From assembly GCA_039189655.1 (NCBI GenBank), contig JBCCYN010000003.1:10311-74310 (forward strand): a stretch of 64,000 bases of DNA. Direction: 5' to 3'. A program made the position numbers and the translations under genes. Numbering within the stretch: the first letter of the stretch is position 1; each line of letters opens with the position of its first letter. This document shows, one piece after another, positions 7,954-17,100 of the stretch. Under the pieces are notes generated by a model that was not told where the DNA came from, searched no databases, and saw only the letters and a list, made by a program, of their open reading frames with translations. The stretch is from Acuticoccus sp039189655. GTDB taxonomy: Bacteria; Pseudomonadota; Alphaproteobacteria; Rhizobiales; Amorphaceae.

Positions 7954-9006
7954 ATGGAGCACCGCCCGCTCGGCCGCACCGGCCTCAGTGTCAGTGCGCT
8001 TTCGCTCGGAACCATGACCTTCGGTGAGCAAAACACCGAGGACGAGGGCTTTGCCCAGATGGACCTTGCCCTCGAGCGAGGGATCGATCTGTTTGACGCG
8101 GCGGAGCTTTATCCCATCCCGCCCCGGGCCGAGACCGCTGGCCGCACCGAGACCATCATTGGCAACTGGCTTGCCGATCGAGGCGCTCGCAACAAGATCG
8201 TCCTTGCCACGAAGGTGGTGGGGCGGAGCCAAAACACCTGGTACCGGGCCGATAAGCGCCCGGCTCGCCTCATCGCAAAGGACGTCGCGGAGGCGGTGGA
8301 AGGTAGTTTGAGGCGCCTGCGGACGGATCGCATCGACCTATATCAGGTGCATTGGCCCGATCGGATCGTGTCCGGTTTCGGATCCAACCCGACGGTGTTC
8401 AAGGTTCCCGAGGTTGCCGAAGACGAAACGCCCATCGGCGAAACTCTCCAGGCGCTGGACAAGCTTGTCCAGGCGGGAAAGGTCTTGCATATCGGCGTTT
8501 CCAACGAGTCCGCCTGGGGCGTCATGACCTGGCTGGCTGCCGCTGAAGCCGGCCATGGCCCGCGCATCTCCTCGATCCAGAACGCTTACAGCCTGGTCAA
8601 CCGCTCCTTTGAGACCAACCTTGCCGAAGCGTGCCTGCGCGAAGGCGTCTCGCTTCTAGCCTATTCCGCCCTTGCCCAAGGCTATCTGACGGGGAAATAC
8701 CGCAACGGCGCCCTGCCGGAAGGCGCTCGCAAAACGCTCTTCAATCGTCTGCAGCGCTACGAGGGCCCGGGCGCCACGGCGACCATCGACAGCTATGTGG
8801 TGCTCGCCGAAGAGGCAGGAATGGTCCCTGCGCAAATGGCGATGGCCTTTGCCCTGTCGCGCCCCTTTATGGCGAGCGTCATCGTGGGGGCCACCTCCAC
8901 GGACCAGCTGAATACCGTCATCGATGCAGCGGAGATCACGCTCTCGCCCGACCTTCTGGACGCCATCGACACCATCCAACGCGCCAACGCCAATCCTTGT
9001 CCCTGA
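7954..9006 (+). CDS. aldo/keto reductase (Tas-like)
   Basis: NADPH-dependent carbonyl reductase, 350 residues, TIM barrel. It begins MEHRPLGRTGLSVSALSLGT; the catalytic tetrad is readable as Asp and Tyr in FDAAELYP, Lys in LATKVVG and His in YQVHWPD. The insertion carrying HWPDRIVSGFG resembles E. coli Tas, a reductase able to rescue prephenate dehydrogenase mutants, so the same subfamily is likely; the real substrate is unknown. The ATG at 7954 was chosen by family alignment; the longer frame upstream overlaps the preceding gene. Its stop overlaps the next gene. Confidence 0.92.
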   Translation: MEHRPLGRTGLSVSALSLGTMTFGEQNTEDEGFAQMDLALERGIDLFDAAELYPIPPRAETAGRTETIIGNWLADRGARNKIVLATKVVGRSQNTWYRADKRPARLIAKDVAEAVEGSLRRLRTDRIDLYQVHWPDRIVSGFGSNPTVFKVPEVAEDETPIGETLQALDKLVQAGKVLHIGVSNESAWGVMTWLAAAEAGHGPRISSIQNAYSLVNRSFETNLAEACLREGVSLLAYSALAQGYLTGKYRNGALPEGARKTLFNRLQRYEGPGATATIDSYVVLAEEAGMVPAQMAMAFALSRPFMASVIVGATSTDQLNTVIDAAEITLSPDLLDAIDTIQRANANPCP

Positions 9007-9761
9007 CGGCGCTTCTTCCCCCGGGCATTGACGCGGCGAGCGCCCTCTTCCTCGTGCTCCTCAGCGTTTTTACCAGCGCCCTGACGGCGGCCTTAGGGAT
9101 CGGTGGCGGGATGGTCCTTTTGGCGGCGATGACGTTCTTCGTTCCGGTGGCCGCCCTCATACCGGTGCACGGGGCGGTGCAGTTGGGCTCCAATGCCGGC
9201 CGGAGCCTGGTGCTGGCCCGCGATGTGGACTTGCGCCTCATCGGGCCGTTCACGGTGGGGGCAGCGATGGGCGCTCTCATTGGGGCGGTGCTGGTGACCG
9301 ATTTGCCCGAAACGGTGCTGCTACTCTTCATCGGTGTGTTCGTGTCGGTGAGTACTTGGATCAAACTTCCGCCGCTTGGACGGGGCGAACGGGCTGTCCT
9401 TTTCACGGGCGGATTGGGCGCGACGATCCTCACCATGTTCGTTGGCGCCACGGGGCCGTTCGTCATGGCGCTCCTGCGTCAGGCCCAACTGCCGCACCGC
9501 GTGTTGGTCGCCACCAACGGCGCGGCGATGACCGTGCAGCACCTCCTCAAGGTCGGTGCCTTCGCGCTGCTGGGCTTTGCCTTTGCCCGATGGCTCCCGC
9601 TTGTGACTGCCATGATAGGCTCCGGCTTTTTAGGCACCCTAATGGGGAAGCGCCTCCTGGACCGCCTCCCCGAAAAAACCCTCGGCTGGGGTTTGAAGTT
9701 CTTGCTCACGGTCGTGGGCGTACAACTTATTGTCCGCGCAATCATCGCGTTGCTGCCCTAA
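8997..9761 (+). CDS. sulfite exporter TauE/SafE family permease
   Basis: About 254 residues with eight hydrophobic segments. The first half-repeat motif SALTAALGIGGGMVLLAAM and the second, LFTGGLGATILTMFVGATGPF, are the paired TauE/SafE (DUF81) signatures. Probably moves a small anion (sulfite, sulfoacetate or similar) across the inner membrane. No ATG is present; I take the TTG at 8997, which overlaps the end of the aldo/keto reductase gene by 10 bp. That start is uncertain, since no clear ribosome-binding site precedes it. Confidence 0.82.
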   Translation: MSLTALLPPGIDAASALFLVLLSVFTSALTAALGIGGGMVLLAAMTFFVPVAALIPVHGAVQLGSNAGRSLVLARDVDLRLIGPFTVGAAMGALIGAVLVTDLPETVLLLFIGVFVSVSTWIKLPPLGRGERAVLFTGGLGATILTMFVGATGPFVMALLRQAQLPHRVLVATNGAAMTVQHLLKVGAFALLGFAFARWLPLVTAMIGSGFLGTLMGKRLLDRLPEKTLGWGLKFLLTVVGVQLIVRAIIALLP

Positions 9762-9780
9762 GGAAAGCTCCGAAAAAACC

Positions 9781-10716
9781 ATGACCGACATGTCGCCTTT
9801 CCGGAGAGAATTGATTTTAGAAGCCGCGGACCGCATCGCCCCGTTCGTGGTGCGCACGCCCGTTGTTGCCCTCCGGGGTTCGGTCAACTGCGAACTCAAG
9901 CTCGAGTTCTTGCAGGCGACGGGCTCTTTCAAGGCCCGCGGCGCATTCAACACGCTGCTTTCGGTCGACGTTCCGCCGGCTGGTGTCGCCGCTGCGTCCG
10001 GGGGCAATCACGGGGCGGCCGTGGCCTATGCCGCCCAGCGCCTGGGTCACAAAGCAGCGATCTTCGTGCCGGAGATTGCGAGCCCTGCCAAGCTCGCCAT
10101 CATCGAGGCGGCTGGCGCCGACGTCACCATCGGTGGCGCACGGTATGCCGATGCCCTTGCCGCGTGTGAAGACTACCAAAGGCGATCCGGCGCCATCAGC
10201 ATCCACGCCTACGACGCTCCCCTCACCGTGGCAGGCCAGGGCACCATTGGCGCAGAGTGGGAGGCCCAAACAGCGGGCCTGGACACCGTCCTGGTGGCCG
10301 CTGGAGGGGCAGGCCTCATCACCGGTATTGCCGCTTGGTTCAAGGGGCGGGTGAAGGTGGTCGGCGTCGAGCCGGAGGGGGCCCGGTGCCTCCACGCCGC
10401 GCTCGAGGCTGGGGCCCCTGTGAACGTGGAGATCGATAGTATCGCGGCGGATTCCTTGGGCGCACAGCGGACGGGGGATCTGAACTTTCCCATCGCCAAG
10501 GAGCACGTCGCCGAGGTGGTCCTGGTGAGCGACGCAGAAATCTTGGCGGCGTGCGGCGTCCTTTGGAAAGAGGCGCGTCTGGTCACCGAACCTGGCGGCG
10601 CGGCGGCATTCGCCGCCCTTTTGTCGGGTGCCTATAAGCCTGCCCCCGATGAGCGGGTGGGTGTCCTCCTTTGTGGCGCCAACGTCGATCCGGCGAAATT
10701 CGCCGCTATCCTCTAA
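9781..10716 (+). CDS. threonine/serine dehydratase-like PLP enzyme
   Basis: Fold-type II PLP enzyme of 311 residues, catalytic domain only, without the ACT-like regulatory domain of biosynthetic IlvA. The PLP lysine lies in ATGSFKARGAF, the cofactor-asparagine loop is SGGNHGAAVAYAA, and the phosphate-binding glycine loop is AAGGAGLITG. The expected reaction is deamination of Thr or Ser to the 2-oxo acid, or racemisation; an ectoine-type or other specialised activity cannot be excluded. ATG at 9781 follows AAGGAAAG. It stands just upstream of a decayed LysE-family exporter gene. Confidence 0.85.
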   Translation: MTDMSPFRRELILEAADRIAPFVVRTPVVALRGSVNCELKLEFLQATGSFKARGAFNTLLSVDVPPAGVAAASGGNHGAAVAYAAQRLGHKAAIFVPEIASPAKLAIIEAAGADVTIGGARYADALAACEDYQRRSGAISIHAYDAPLTVAGQGTIGAEWEAQTAGLDTVLVAAGGAGLITGIAAWFKGRVKVVGVEPEGARCLHAALEAGAPVNVEIDSIAADSLGAQRTGDLNFPIAKEHVAEVVLVSDAEILAACGVLWKEARLVTEPGGAAAFAALLSGAYKPAPDERVGVLLCGANVDPAKFAAIL

Positions 10717-10801
10717 CCGCTGCGAGGCGGCGGCGCGGGCCGGGTTTGGCCAAGGTTGACGCTAGTTAGGCGACGTGGGATGGGCCGGCCAAGGAGCGCC
10801 C

Positions 10802-11049
10802 ATGGATCTCGCCTTCTTCATTCCAGCCTGCTTCGCCATCCACGTCGCTTTTGGACTCAACAACCTATTGGCTCTCACCCACGGCATGGAGCGCGGCCCC
10901 TGGGGCAGTCTTGCGGCGGGCGCCGGAAAGCTCTTGCTCGGCAGCGGTCTTGGACGCATCAGTACGCTGCAGAACTGTTCGGGGCCGGCATGATCGTTCT
11001 CGGTATGCTGCTCTTGTTTGTAAAACGACCCACCGACGCGACCCTCTAG
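10802..11049 (+). pseudogene. remnant of a LysE/RhtB-type amino-acid exporter
   Basis: An ATG at 10802, after AAGGAG, opens a frame whose start (MDLAFFIPACFAIHV, then FGLNNLLALTHGMERG) resembles the first helix and loop of LysE/RhtB exporters, but it stops at 10993 after 63 residues. A neighbouring frame then reads AAELFGAGMIVLGMLLLF, like the last transmembrane helix of the same family, ending at TAG 11047-11049. The whole middle (about 130 residues in intact members) is missing. I therefore read it as an internal deletion plus frameshift. The assignment rests on two short matches, so it is moderate. Confidence 0.5.
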
Positions 11050-11089
11050 CGTCGATCCGACCAAATCCTGAAGAAAGAGTACCAAAACG

Positions 11090-12187
11090 ATGCCCTCAGT
11101 CCTCCTCCTGGCCGGTGACGGCATTGGTCCGGAAGTCATGACGGCCACCGAGCGGGTCATCGCCTTTTTCAACGCGCGCGGTGCGGGCTTTGAGCTGGAG
11201 CATGGCCTTGTGGGCGGCATTGCGGTTCAAGAGGAAGGCGCACCGCTCTCGGATGCGACCCTTCAGAAAGCCGAAGCGGCCGATGCAATTTTGCTCGGCG
11301 CCGTCGGCGGGCCGCAATTTGACGACCTTGCCTATGACCTGCGCCCCGAGGCGGGTTTGCTTCGCCTTCGCAAGCATTTCGATCTCTTTGCCAACCTTCG
11401 CCCGGCCATCTGCTACCCGGCGCTGGCCGATGCGTCGTCGCTGAAGCGGGAGGCGGTGGAAGGCCTCGACATCGTTATCGTGCGCGAACTGACGGGCGGC
11501 GTTTACTTTGGCGAGCCGAAGACCATCGAAGATATCGGCAACGGTCAAAAACGCGCCATCGACACCCAGGTCTACGATACGTTCGAGATCGACCGTATCG
11601 CTCGCGCGGCGTTTGATCTTGCCCGCACCCGCTCCTGCCGTGTGACGTCCATGGAAAAGCGAAACGTCATGAAGACCGGCGTTTTGTGGCGCGAAGTCCT
11701 GGATGCAGTGCACCGCGATGGCAACAGTGACATTTCCCTTGATCACATGCTCGCTGATGCTGGCGCGATGCAACTGGTGCGCGCCCCAAAGCAGTTCGAC
11801 GTCATTGTCTGCGACAACCTGTTTGGCGACATGCTCTCCGACATTGCCGCGGAGTTGACCGGGTCGCTGGGCATGCTTCCCTCTGCCTCGCTGGGCGCCA
11901 TCGACACGCGCACCCATCGCCGGCGGGCGCTTTATGAGCCGGTGCATGGCGCGGCGCCTGACATCGCCGGGCAGGGCGCTGCCAATCCGATCGCGATGAT
12001 CGGCTCCTTCGCGATGGCGCTACACTATTCCTTCGGCATGGCGGAGGAAGCGCACCTCCTGGACAACGCCATCTCGTCCGCCCTTGAGGACGGCGCGCGC
12101 ACGGCAGATATTGCCGACGGCGGTCCCGCCCTCTCCACCGATGGGATGACCGACGCCATCTTGAAGGCCATGGAACGAGCTTCGTGA
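11090..12187 (+). CDS. leuB: 3-isopropylmalate dehydrogenase
   Basis: Third step of leucine synthesis: NAD-dependent oxidative decarboxylation of 3-isopropylmalate. The 365 residues match the family length. LLLAGDGIGPEVM begins the protein; LRLRKHFDLFANLRP is the substrate-binding helix with the conserved Arg set; VRELTGGVYFGEP is the LeuB-specific Glu/Leu loop that separates it from isocitrate dehydrogenase; DNLFGDMLSDIAAEL carries the Mg-binding aspartates; and EPVHGAAPDIAGQG binds NAD. It overlaps the next gene by 4 bp. Confidence 0.96.
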   Translation: MPSVLLLAGDGIGPEVMTATERVIAFFNARGAGFELEHGLVGGIAVQEEGAPLSDATLQKAEAADAILLGAVGGPQFDDLAYDLRPEAGLLRLRKHFDLFANLRPAICYPALADASSLKREAVEGLDIVIVRELTGGVYFGEPKTIEDIGNGQKRAIDTQVYDTFEIDRIARAAFDLARTRSCRVTSMEKRNVMKTGVLWREVLDAVHRDGNSDISLDHMLADAGAMQLVRAPKQFDVIVCDNLFGDMLSDIAAELTGSLGMLPSASLGAIDTRTHRRRALYEPVHGAAPDIAGQGAANPIAMIGSFAMALHYSFGMAEEAHLLDNAISSALEDGARTADIADGGPALSTDGMTDAILKAMERAS

Positions 12188-12642
12188 TCCGTGCATTATT
12201 GGTGCTTCTTGCGATTTGTGGTGGGGTGCTGATGGACGCCGAACGGCACGACCTTGCGGCCGATGGCCTGTCTTCCGTGCGGTGGGAGTATCGCCCGCTC
12301 CTCATCTTCACGCCTTCTGGCGAAGAACCACTGTTGTCGCGCCAGACAACCATTCTCGCCGACCTTGGAGACGAACTGAAGGAACGGCGGCTTGCCGTTT
12401 ACATCGTTGAGAGCGATCGCGTTTACGCCGCCTACGGCGCTCCCGCGCCGGGTGCCAGGGCGCGGGAGTTGCGGCAGCGGTTTCGCGTGCCGGACGACCA
12501 GTTTCGCGTGGTGCTCGTCGGTCTGGACGGTGGCGCTAAGCTAAGCCGCAATGCGCCCATCAACGCGGTGGATCTTTTTTCCACCATCGACGCCATGCCC
12601 ATGCGAAGGCGTGAGTTGCGCGAGCGCTCTTCAGACGGCTGA
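12184..12642 (+). CDS. DUF4174 domain protein
   Basis: A 152-residue protein with GTG start sharing GTGA with the leuB stop. The first 18 residues are hydrophobic (MIRALLVLLAICGGVLM), a probable signal peptide or anchor. The rest fits DUF4174, a thioredoxin-like fold without the CxxC: RPLLIFTPSGEEP, a central RQRFRVPDDQFRVVLVGLDGG segment and the closing AVDLFSTIDAMPMRRRE motif. Function unknown; probably periplasmic. It overlaps the following exporter gene by 1 bp (TGATG). Confidence 0.82.
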   Translation: MIRALLVLLAICGGVLMDAERHDLAADGLSSVRWEYRPLLIFTPSGEEPLLSRQTTILADLGDELKERRLAVYIVESDRVYAAYGAPAPGARARELRQRFRVPDDQFRVVLVGLDGGAKLSRNAPINAVDLFSTIDAMPMRRRELRERSSDG

Positions 12643-13607
12643 TGCTATCCAAGAACGCGCGCGGATCCCTTCTCATGATGGTTTCGATGGGCGCGTTTAA
12701 CCTCAACGACGGCTTCATGAAGCTGAGCTTTGAGCAGCTCGGGGTTTCCCAAGCGTTATTCATGCGGGGATGTGTGGCGACAGTCATTTTGCTGGCGGCG
12801 GCACTTTACACCGGCGCATGGCGTTACGTGCCCGCGCGGGGCGAGCGTGGACCGCTAGCGTTGCGTGCAGTCGGCGAGATATTCGCCACGGGTTCGTTCA
12901 TGGTGGCGCTGGCCCACATGCCCATCGCCAACGCAACGGCAGTGCTACAGGCAGCGCCTCTGGCGGTGACGATGGCCGCTGCCACGATCCTTGGCGAGCG
13001 GGTGGGATGGCGGCGTTGGTCGGCCATCGGCGTTGGCTTCATCGGGATGCTGATCATCTTGCGCCCCGGCACGGCGGGGTTTGATGTCTACGCGATCGCC
13101 GCTGTCATAGCGGTGGTCTTCATGACCGTTCGCGACCTTGGGACGCGGGCCATGAGCCGCAGGACGCCGACAGTCTTTGCGAGCCTCATGTCGGCAATCC
13201 TCATCACAGTGGGCGCGGCGGTCGTCATTCCCTTTGAGGGCTGGCGGCCGGTGGATGGGCTTCACCTCGGCTATATGTTGGCGGCCGGTACCTTTGTGTT
13301 TGCTGCCTACTTCACCAATGTCTTGGCCGTGCGTACCGGTGAGATCAGTGCGGTGGCACCGTTCCGCTACACGGTGCTGCTCTTTGCTCTTGGGGTGGGC
13401 TACCTGTTTTTTGGTGATGTGCCCGACCGAGTGATGTTGCTCGGCGCTGCCATCGTCGTAGCGGCTGGCCTCTACACCCTTTGGCGCGAGCAGCAAATGG
13501 GCCATCGCTTTGCTGCGGCGGGCTCTGCACGGCCGTTCGGCGGCGGTGTGCACGGCCGTATCGACGGCAAGCCCACTTCCAGAGGATCGACCCGCAAGGA
13601 GTTTTGA
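12642..13607 (+). CDS. DMT-family (EamA) exporter
   Basis: A 321-residue inner-membrane protein with ten predicted helices in two EamA repeats (about residues 5-140 and 150-285). IANATAVLQAAPLAVTMAAA at the end of the first repeat and TGEISAVAPFRYTVLLFAL in the second are the paired EamA signatures. The family exports amino acids and other metabolites; the substrate here is unknown. The C-terminal 35 residues are Gly/Arg-rich and cytoplasmic. Coupled to the DUF4174 gene by a 1-bp overlap and 3 bp before the M20 peptidase gene. Confidence 0.88.
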   Translation: MLSKNARGSLLMMVSMGAFNLNDGFMKLSFEQLGVSQALFMRGCVATVILLAAALYTGAWRYVPARGERGPLALRAVGEIFATGSFMVALAHMPIANATAVLQAAPLAVTMAAATILGERVGWRRWSAIGVGFIGMLIILRPGTAGFDVYAIAAVIAVVFMTVRDLGTRAMSRRTPTVFASLMSAILITVGAAVVIPFEGWRPVDGLHLGYMLAAGTFVFAAYFTNVLAVRTGEISAVAPFRYTVLLFALGVGYLFFGDVPDRVMLLGAAIVVAAGLYTLWREQQMGHRFAAAGSARPFGGGVHGRIDGKPTSRGSTRKEF

Positions 13608-13610
13608 GGC

Positions 13611-14756
13611 ATGGACGTCAACGCGCTCCCCATCGATGTGGACGGCATGCTCGCCGGGCTAAGGCCGTGGATTGAATGCGAGAGCCCCACCTATGACCCA
13701 CCGGCGGTCACACGCATGGTGGGGATTGCCGGAAAGCACCTTGCCGCGCTCGGTGCGAGCGTGGAAGCCATTGCGGGCCCGCCTGGCCTAGGGGACTGCC
13801 TGCGCGCCACATTTCCCCATCCGCGGGCGGGGGAGCCGGGGATACTCATTCTTGCCCATCTCGACACCGTTCACCCCCATGGCACCTTGGAAAAACTCCC
13901 CTTCAAGCGGGATGGTGACCGCTGTACGGGTCCCGGGCTTTGCGACATGAAAGGCGGGACCTACGCCGCGTTCGAGGCGGTGCGCCAAGTCCGGAACGCG
14001 GGTGTTGAGACGACGCTACCCGTCACTGTGCTCCTCACCAGCGACGAAGAAATCGGGACACCCGGCACCCGGAACCTCATCGAGGAAGAGGCCAGGAAGC
14101 ACCGCGCCGTGCTCGTGCCGGAGCCCGGCTTGATGACTGAGCCCGCCGTCGTCACTGGGCGCTACGCCATTGCGCGCTATCACTTGGCGGCCCACGGACG
14201 CGCGAGCCACGCGGGCATTCGCCTAAAGGCCGGGCGCTCGGCGGTGCGGGTCATGGCGGAGCAAATCCCGGTCATAGAAAATATGACGAGCGAGGACTGT
14301 ACGTTTAGCGTCGGCGTCGTTCGGGGCGGTCAATGGGTGAACTGCGTTCCCACCATCTGTCACGCCGAAGCATTGTCCATGGCCAAGCGCCAGTCCGATC
14401 TTGATGCCGGTACGGCGCGCATCATGGCGCTTTCGCGCGACCTCGGCGATGACACCTCCTTTGAGGTGACCCAGAGTGTGGTGCGGCCGGTTTGGGAGCG
14501 CGGCGAGGGCACGATGCGCCTTTTTGACCGCGCGCGGCAGGTGGCCGCCGGTATGGGAATTACCCTCACCCACGCCAGTGCAGGCGGTGGCTCCGACGCC
14601 AACTTCACGGGTGCGCTTGGCATCGCGACCCTTGACGGGCTGGGTCTTGATGGGGAGTTCGTGCACACCCTGAACGAGTACATCGAGGTGGAGAGCCTTG
14701 CCATGCGCACACGCTTGATGGCGGGTCTCCTCGCCGAGATTGACGACGACATTTGA
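13611..14756 (+). CDS. M20 family metallopeptidase (glutamate carboxypeptidase-like)
   Basis: A 381-residue dizinc hydrolase of the M20/CPG2 group. Metal and catalytic residues can be read: His83 and Asp85 in LAHLDTVHP, bridging Asp112 in GLCDMKGG, the Glu146-Glu147 pair in SDEEIGTPG, Glu171 in VPEPG and a late His in FVHTLNEY. The dimerisation lid domain lies at about 185-295. No signal peptide, so cytoplasmic. The likely substrate is an N-acyl or C-terminal amino acid. AAGGAG precedes the ATG; with the DMT exporter just upstream, peptide or acyl-amino-acid turnover plus export is possible but unproven. Confidence 0.88.
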   Translation: MDVNALPIDVDGMLAGLRPWIECESPTYDPPAVTRMVGIAGKHLAALGASVEAIAGPPGLGDCLRATFPHPRAGEPGILILAHLDTVHPHGTLEKLPFKRDGDRCTGPGLCDMKGGTYAAFEAVRQVRNAGVETTLPVTVLLTSDEEIGTPGTRNLIEEEARKHRAVLVPEPGLMTEPAVVTGRYAIARYHLAAHGRASHAGIRLKAGRSAVRVMAEQIPVIENMTSEDCTFSVGVVRGGQWVNCVPTICHAEALSMAKRQSDLDAGTARIMALSRDLGDDTSFEVTQSVVRPVWERGEGTMRLFDRARQVAAGMGITLTHASAGGGSDANFTGALGIATLDGLGLDGEFVHTLNEYIEVESLAMRTRLMAGLLAEIDDDI

Positions 14757-15075
14757 CCCACGGCTTGTCGCCTTGAACGGGCGGGCGTAGCGCAAGAGGA
14801 CCCGTGGATACGCCCCGCTCGAAAGACCCGCTCAGCGTCTTCGTCCCTACCGGCTGATCAACAAAGCGCGGCGCTGCCCCCGATGCGGCGCCTTGCCGTT
14901 CGCTGCAACGTGAGGTCGACAGAGGCAAGTTTTTCAGCGCCAGAGCCTATTGCGCAATCATGCGATCGCATGACGTGCTCTAAGTTCGTGTTTCACCGCG
15001 CGGTCCGAGCTGCAACATGATTCCAAGTCGCTGAACCGCGCTTTAGCGCACAGCGCTTGTTATGTAGTATTGGGG
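14757..15075. other. intergenic region between convergent genes, with inverted repeats
   Basis: About 320 bp between the ends of the M20 peptidase and chemoreceptor genes with no convincing gene. A weak hairpin has arms GGGCGTA (14783-14789) and TACGCCC (14809-14815). A larger imperfect inverted repeat spans 14942-14981. No T-run follows either, so neither is a clear intrinsic terminator. Confidence 0.5.
14942..14981. repeat. inverted repeat AGAGC...GCTCT with central palindrome
   Basis: AGAGC at 14942-14946 and GCTCT at 14977-14981 bracket a perfect 12-bp palindrome ATGCGATCGCAT (14960-14971). The AGAGC/GCTCT bracket is reminiscent of short intergenic repeats of Hyphomicrobiales, but no second copy was recognised in this window. 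Confidence 0.4.
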
Positions 15076-17100
15076 TCAGGCGGCGTGTCGGACTTTTTCA
15101 AGGAAGCGGTCGGCGCGGGATTTTAGCTCGCGGCCGGTGCTGTCGAGCTCGGCAGCAAGGCTAGACACTTCGTCCACCGCAGCACCGGTGCGGCCTGAAG
15201 ACGTGGTGACACTTTCCGCAAGCGAGCACACCTGCTTGGCGCCTTCTGCCACGCGGACCACTGTCTCGGTAATCTCAGAAGCGGTGGTCTGTTGCTCTTC
15301 CACGGCGCCCGCCACGGCAGTGCTCACCTCGCCGACCTTGCTGATGGCTGTTTGCACGTTGTGCACTGCCGACAGCAGCGCATCCCCGGCAGTGGTAACG
15401 CGCTCCACCTCCTTCGATATTTCGTCGGTGGCGTTTGCGGCCCGTTGGGCCAGGCCCTTGACCTCCCCGGCAACGACGGCGAATCCGCGTCCCGCTTCGC
15501 CCGCGTGGCTCGCCTCGATGGTCGCATTGAGGGCTAGAAGCTTGGTTTGGGCGGCAACGTCAGCAATGAGGCCGACGACCTCGGAAATGCGTTTGCTCGC
15601 TTCTTCCAGACCTTTGGCCGTCGCCGACGCGTTCGCTGTGGCCTTTGCTGCCTCCTCGGCAATGCGGGAGTTTTCGCCGATGCGCTGCGACACTTCGGCG
15701 AAGGAGCCTGTCAGCTCCTCGATGGCGGCCACGACGGTCTGAATGGCGGTGGAGGAGTCATTGGCAACCCGTGTCACCTCGGCGGCATCGGCAAGGCCTG
15801 AGCGGGCCGAATTTTCGAGACGAGCAATGCGGTTGTTGAGGGTGAGCACTGCCGAATTGACGTTGCCCAGGAGCGAAGCCACGTCCGTCTCGAACTGATC
15901 AGCCGTGCGTTCCTCGTCGGTAGTGGAGGTGAGCGTTAGCATGGCGCCGGTGTGGTTTCCGTCGCGATCCCACAACGCCTCGACGGCGTAGACCAGTGTT
16001 TCGCCGCCAGTCTTCGTCCGATCCCTGAAAGGGAGATTGTCGGGATCTGCCAGTGCTGCCGCCAACACGTCCGGACGCGGATGAAGGGCGCTCAACGGCG
16101 TACCTTCCTCGGGTTCGGCGAGTCTGGCACCCTCCTCGCGCACCGCGAAGATCAGATCCTTTGCCGCATCGTTCGCAAAATCGATGGGCGAGCTGTCCCA
16201 TGCCTGCGCGGTGACGATGGGCTGGGTTGACTGGCGGACCACCTGCCCATGCCTGAAGGCAGCCTGGGCCACCTTTGCCAATCTCGCGAGGGCCTCTTGC
16301 ATGACGCCGAACTCGTCATGGTGTGTGATTGTGACGTTAACTCTCTCGCCGTCGGCAATGGCGCGCATTTGTCGGGCAGATTTGCCGAGCGGTTTCAGCA
16401 TCCGGAAGGACAAAAGCCCGGTAATGGCGGCGGCGACCAGCACGCAAAAGGCGCTGATGGCGAAAAGTGCGATCTTGTTTTTGGCGCCGCCAGCTTGCAG
16501 CGCCGCGGTGGGAATGCCCACGCGCAATATACCGGCAACGCCGCTCGCGGACGTCGGTACTTGCGAATTGTCTGAAAGAATTGGGACGTAGACTGTTTCG
16601 TAGGAGATGCCGAGTATCACCTCGGTGGCCGAGTGGGTTTCGGCGTCCATGATCGCCGCGTAGGCGAGATGTGCTTCACCCAGGTAGCTGCCAAGGGCAC
16701 GTTCTTCTTCGGCGTTTCGGACGGTTGTGGTGCGGTCGACGAAGCCACTTTGGTTCGGGTCGAACCCAAAGATGCTGGCCGTTCCCCCGGTCATTTGGGC
16801 CACAGCATCCACAAAGCTGTGGTTGGCGCCGGTGTCGGCGGCAAAGTCCGACCAAGTGTCGACAACGATGGCCGCGACCCCGCCGTCATGATCCACAACC
16901 TTTACGCCGTCCATCCGCTCAATCAAAAGCGTCGATGCGACCCGCAGGCCCGTGGCGTTTACTTCGTGAGCGGCGTGGGCGACGTCGGGGGAGAGGCTAG
17001 CAGTGGTATAGTAAAGAATCGCGGAAACTGCCGCCGCCATTGTCACGGCGGAGATCACCGTCATCTTCAACCAAATTGGCAAACCGCTGATCAGCCGCAC
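15076..17100 (-). CDS. methyl-accepting chemotaxis protein
   Basis: A 674-residue transmembrane chemoreceptor. Helix 1 lies at about 12-32; a periplasmic sensor of roughly 170 residues of single Cache type by position follows (it has no recognisable ligand motif); helix 2 at about 207-230 runs into a HAMP domain (LLSFRMLKPLGKSARQ onward). A 100-residue PAS-like segment lies around 290-395 (TLTSTTDEE at its end). The signalling coiled coil has the hairpin tip motif with TKLLALNATIEASHAGEAGR, read as the CheA/CheW contact point. It is a single gene with no che genes nearby, so it must feed an array encoded elsewhere. Confidence 0.94.
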   Translation of the reverse strand: MRLISGLPIWLKMTVISAVTMAAAVSAILYYTTASLSPDVAHAAHEVNATGLRVASTLLIERMDGVKVVDHDGGVAAIVVDTWSDFAADTGANHSFVDAVAQMTGGTASIFGFDPNQSGFVDRTTTVRNAEEERALGSYLGEAHLAYAAIMDAETHSATEVILGISYETVYVPILSDNSQVPTSASGVAGILRVGIPTAALQAGGAKNKIALFAISAFCVLVAAAITGLLSFRMLKPLGKSARQMRAIADGERVNVTITHHDEFGVMQEALARLAKVAQAAFRHGQVVRQSTQPIVTAQAWDSSPIDFANDAAKDLIFAVREEGARLAEPEEGTPLSALHPRPDVLAAALADPDNLPFRDRTKTGGETLVYAVEALWDRDGNHTGAMLTLTSTTDEERTADQFETDVASLLGNVNSAVLTLNNRIARLENSARSGLADAAEVTRVANDSSTAIQTVVAAIEELTGSFAEVSQRIGENSRIAEEAAKATANASATAKGLEEASKRISEVVGLIADVAAQTKLLALNATIEASHAGEAGRGFAVVAGEVKGLAQRAANATDEISKEVERVTTAGDALLSAVHNVQTAISKVGEVSTAVAGAVEEQQTTASEITETVVRVAEGAKQVCSLAESVTTSSGRTGAAVDEVSSLAAELDSTGRELKSRADRFLEKVRHAA

